From assembly GCA_013815535.1 (NCBI GenBank), contig JACDGC010000341.1:1-5102 (forward strand): 5,102 nucleotides of DNA, written 5' to 3'. The stretch's first letter is position 1. Every line of letters starts with the position of its first letter. Positions 4,321 to 5,102 of this stretch are shown piece by piece. This stretch comes from Ktedonobacterales bacterium. GTDB taxonomy: Bacteria > Chloroflexota > Ktedonobacteria > Ktedonobacterales > JACDGC01. The translations under genes and the position numbers were made by a program. The notes under the pieces are model-generated. The model saw only the letters and a program-made list of their open reading frames with translations. It had not been told where the DNA came from and did no database searches.

Positions 4321-4824
4321 ATGCCGGTCATGTGGGTCACCCCTGAGGAATTGCTGGCACGCCAGGAGCGCGCCAAACGGGCTAAGAAGCCCATGCGCGC
4401 GCACGTCGTTTCGTCGACGGCTCCCACGCGCCCCTGTTGGGTCTGCACGGCGCCGATCCGTTGGGCCGCCAGTGAGAGCGCGTGTCGTGACCAGTGTCGT
4501 CAGTTGCTCTGGCATGAGTCCTATCGCATCGACCGCATCCGCGAGGAGTCGCGGCGCAAGGGGCAGCGTGCCGATATCATGTTGGAGCAGTGGGCACGCG
4601 CGATTCGTTTCTTCAATGGCGTCTGCGCGCCCTTTGCTACCGCCGACCATATCCAGCCCCGCTATTTGGGAGGGCCGAGTACGGCGGCGAACCTGATCCC
4701 CGCCTGTTTTGCCTGCAACGTTACCAAAGGAGGACGCCGCCTCGAGGAGGTGGAGGATCTCCCGTTAGCAGGGCTGGCACGGGTGCAGGCGTATGTGGTA
4801 TGGGGGGAGGGACTGGGGCGATGA
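4321..4824 (+). CDS. HNH-family nuclease-like protein with N-terminal Cys cluster
   Basis: A complete 167-residue protein. The C-terminal part has the HNH (beta-beta-alpha metal) signature: Asp109-His110 in ATADHIQPRYLGG, Asn124 in AANLIPAC, and Cys129/Cys132/Asn133 in CFACNVTKGG. In this family the DH pair and the distal Asn/His bind the metal that cleaves DNA or RNA, while two CxxC pairs usually hold a structural zinc. Here the first pair is incomplete: Cys102 is followed by APFATADH, with no second Cys. A separate cluster, CWVC (39-42) and CRDQC (55-59), probably forms its own zinc knuckle. A basic helical linker (residues 60-96) joins the two. The stop overlaps the start of the next gene (ATGA). 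Activity is uncertain because of the missing ligand; a DNA-binding, non-cutting role is possible. Confidence 0.87.
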   Translation: MPVMWVTPEELLARQERAKRAKKPMRAHVVSSTAPTRPCWVCTAPIRWAASESACRDQCRQLLWHESYRIDRIREESRRKGQRADIMLEQWARAIRFFNGVCAPFATADHIQPRYLGGPSTAANLIPACFACNVTKGGRRLEEVEDLPLAGLARVQAYVVWGEGLGR

Positions 4825-5102
4825 GCGAACCATCGGCACCGCCACCGGGTGCCCCCACCAAAGAACTGCTGCAGCGCGCACGCGAGTTGGCCGATCAATT
4901 GGGGGAACGGCGCGGCGGACCCCGCTGGCAGATTGTCCAAGTGGTGCGGGTGCTGGGCGTCGAGCGCGCGCAGGAGTTGGTCGCGACGGCGCTCGCCCGC
5001 GCGGCGCAGGGAGGGGAGCTGACGCGCGATGGGCAGCGTCCCCGCACCACAGGAGGCATTTTCTTTCAGTTGGTACGCCAATTGGCCCCCGAGCATCCGC
5101 AC
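4821..5102 (+). CDS. PHAX-type RNA-binding domain protein, cut by the right edge
   Basis: The visible 94 residues start with a Pro-rich leader (1-13). Residues ~36-88 match the RNA-binding domain of the eukaryotic phosphorylated adaptor for RNA export (Pfam RNA_GG_bind). The landmarks are WQIVQVVRVLGVERAQELV (36-54), GGELTRDGQRPRTTGGIFF (64-82) and LVRQL. The family pattern 'GSRRRTPGGVF' is clear, with GQRPRTTGGIF here. In eukaryotes this domain binds single-stranded RNA during snRNA export; bacterial members exist, but I know of no established function. The ATG overlaps the stop of the HNH gene by ATGA, so the two are translationally coupled and need no separate ribosome site (GGGGAGGGAC lies just upstream). 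The C-terminus is outside the window, so extra domains cannot be excluded. Confidence 0.85.
   Translation, partial: MSEPSAPPPGAPTKELLQRARELADQLGERRGGPRWQIVQVVRVLGVERAQELVATALARAAQGGELTRDGQRPRTTGGIFFQLVRQLAPEHPH

Noticed and set aside
4225..4650. Minus-strand open frame of 141 codons
   Set aside because: It is antisense to the HNH gene, shows no motif, and the HNH signature settles the strand.
4662..5102. Minus-strand open frame of 146 codons reaching the right edge
   Set aside because: It is antisense to both the HNH C-terminus and the PHAX-like domain, which are recognisable on plus.

Overview
The window looks like an accessory stretch of a bacterial chromosome of moderately high GC. The gene mix is two Bro-N/DinD-like proteins, an HNH protein with an N-terminal Cys cluster, and a bacterial protein with a PHAX-type RNA-binding domain. 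That mix makes me think of Chloroflexota, perhaps the Ktedonobacteria, but this is an inference from remembered families and no marker gene confirms it. About 40% of the window has no convincing gene, and it is rich in inverted repeats.

Layout. At the left edge (1-311) two protein-like readings lie on opposite strands. A minus-strand frame runs off the edge. A plus-strand frame carries a match to motif VI of UvrD/Rep-type helicases but has a stop at 48-50, so this corner looks like gene ends or debris. Two strong hairpins follow (367-406 and 425-463); the second abuts the stop codon of the first large gene. That gene (464-1438, minus) and its diverged paralogue (2322-3278, minus) both have an N-terminal Bro-N domain and a C-terminal half resembling E. 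coli DinD. Between them lie about 880 bases of mostly non-coding DNA with overlapping inverted repeats and one small, probably membrane-spanning protein (1997-2137, plus) behind a good ribosome binding site. The second paralogue is also followed at once by a 15-bp inverted repeat (2252-2317). It is preceded by two near-identical 31-bp palindromic repeats 66 bp apart (3303-3333, 3369-3399), the best candidate operator in the window.

From 3400 to 4320 I see no convincing gene, only short repeats, a hairpin and a doubtful 27-codon frame. The right end (4321-5102, plus) holds a two-gene operon. An HNH-family protein that appears to have lost one zinc ligand is joined by an ATGA stop/start overlap to a PHAX-domain RNA-binding protein, which is cut by the window edge.

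How the genes work together is only partly visible. The HNH and PHAX genes are translationally coupled and probably act together, or at least at a fixed ratio. The two Bro-N/DinD-like genes are co-oriented and share architecture and hairpin-abutted 3' ends, but they lie too far apart to assume one operon. There is no transposase, integrase, cas gene, tRNA or rRNA in the window.
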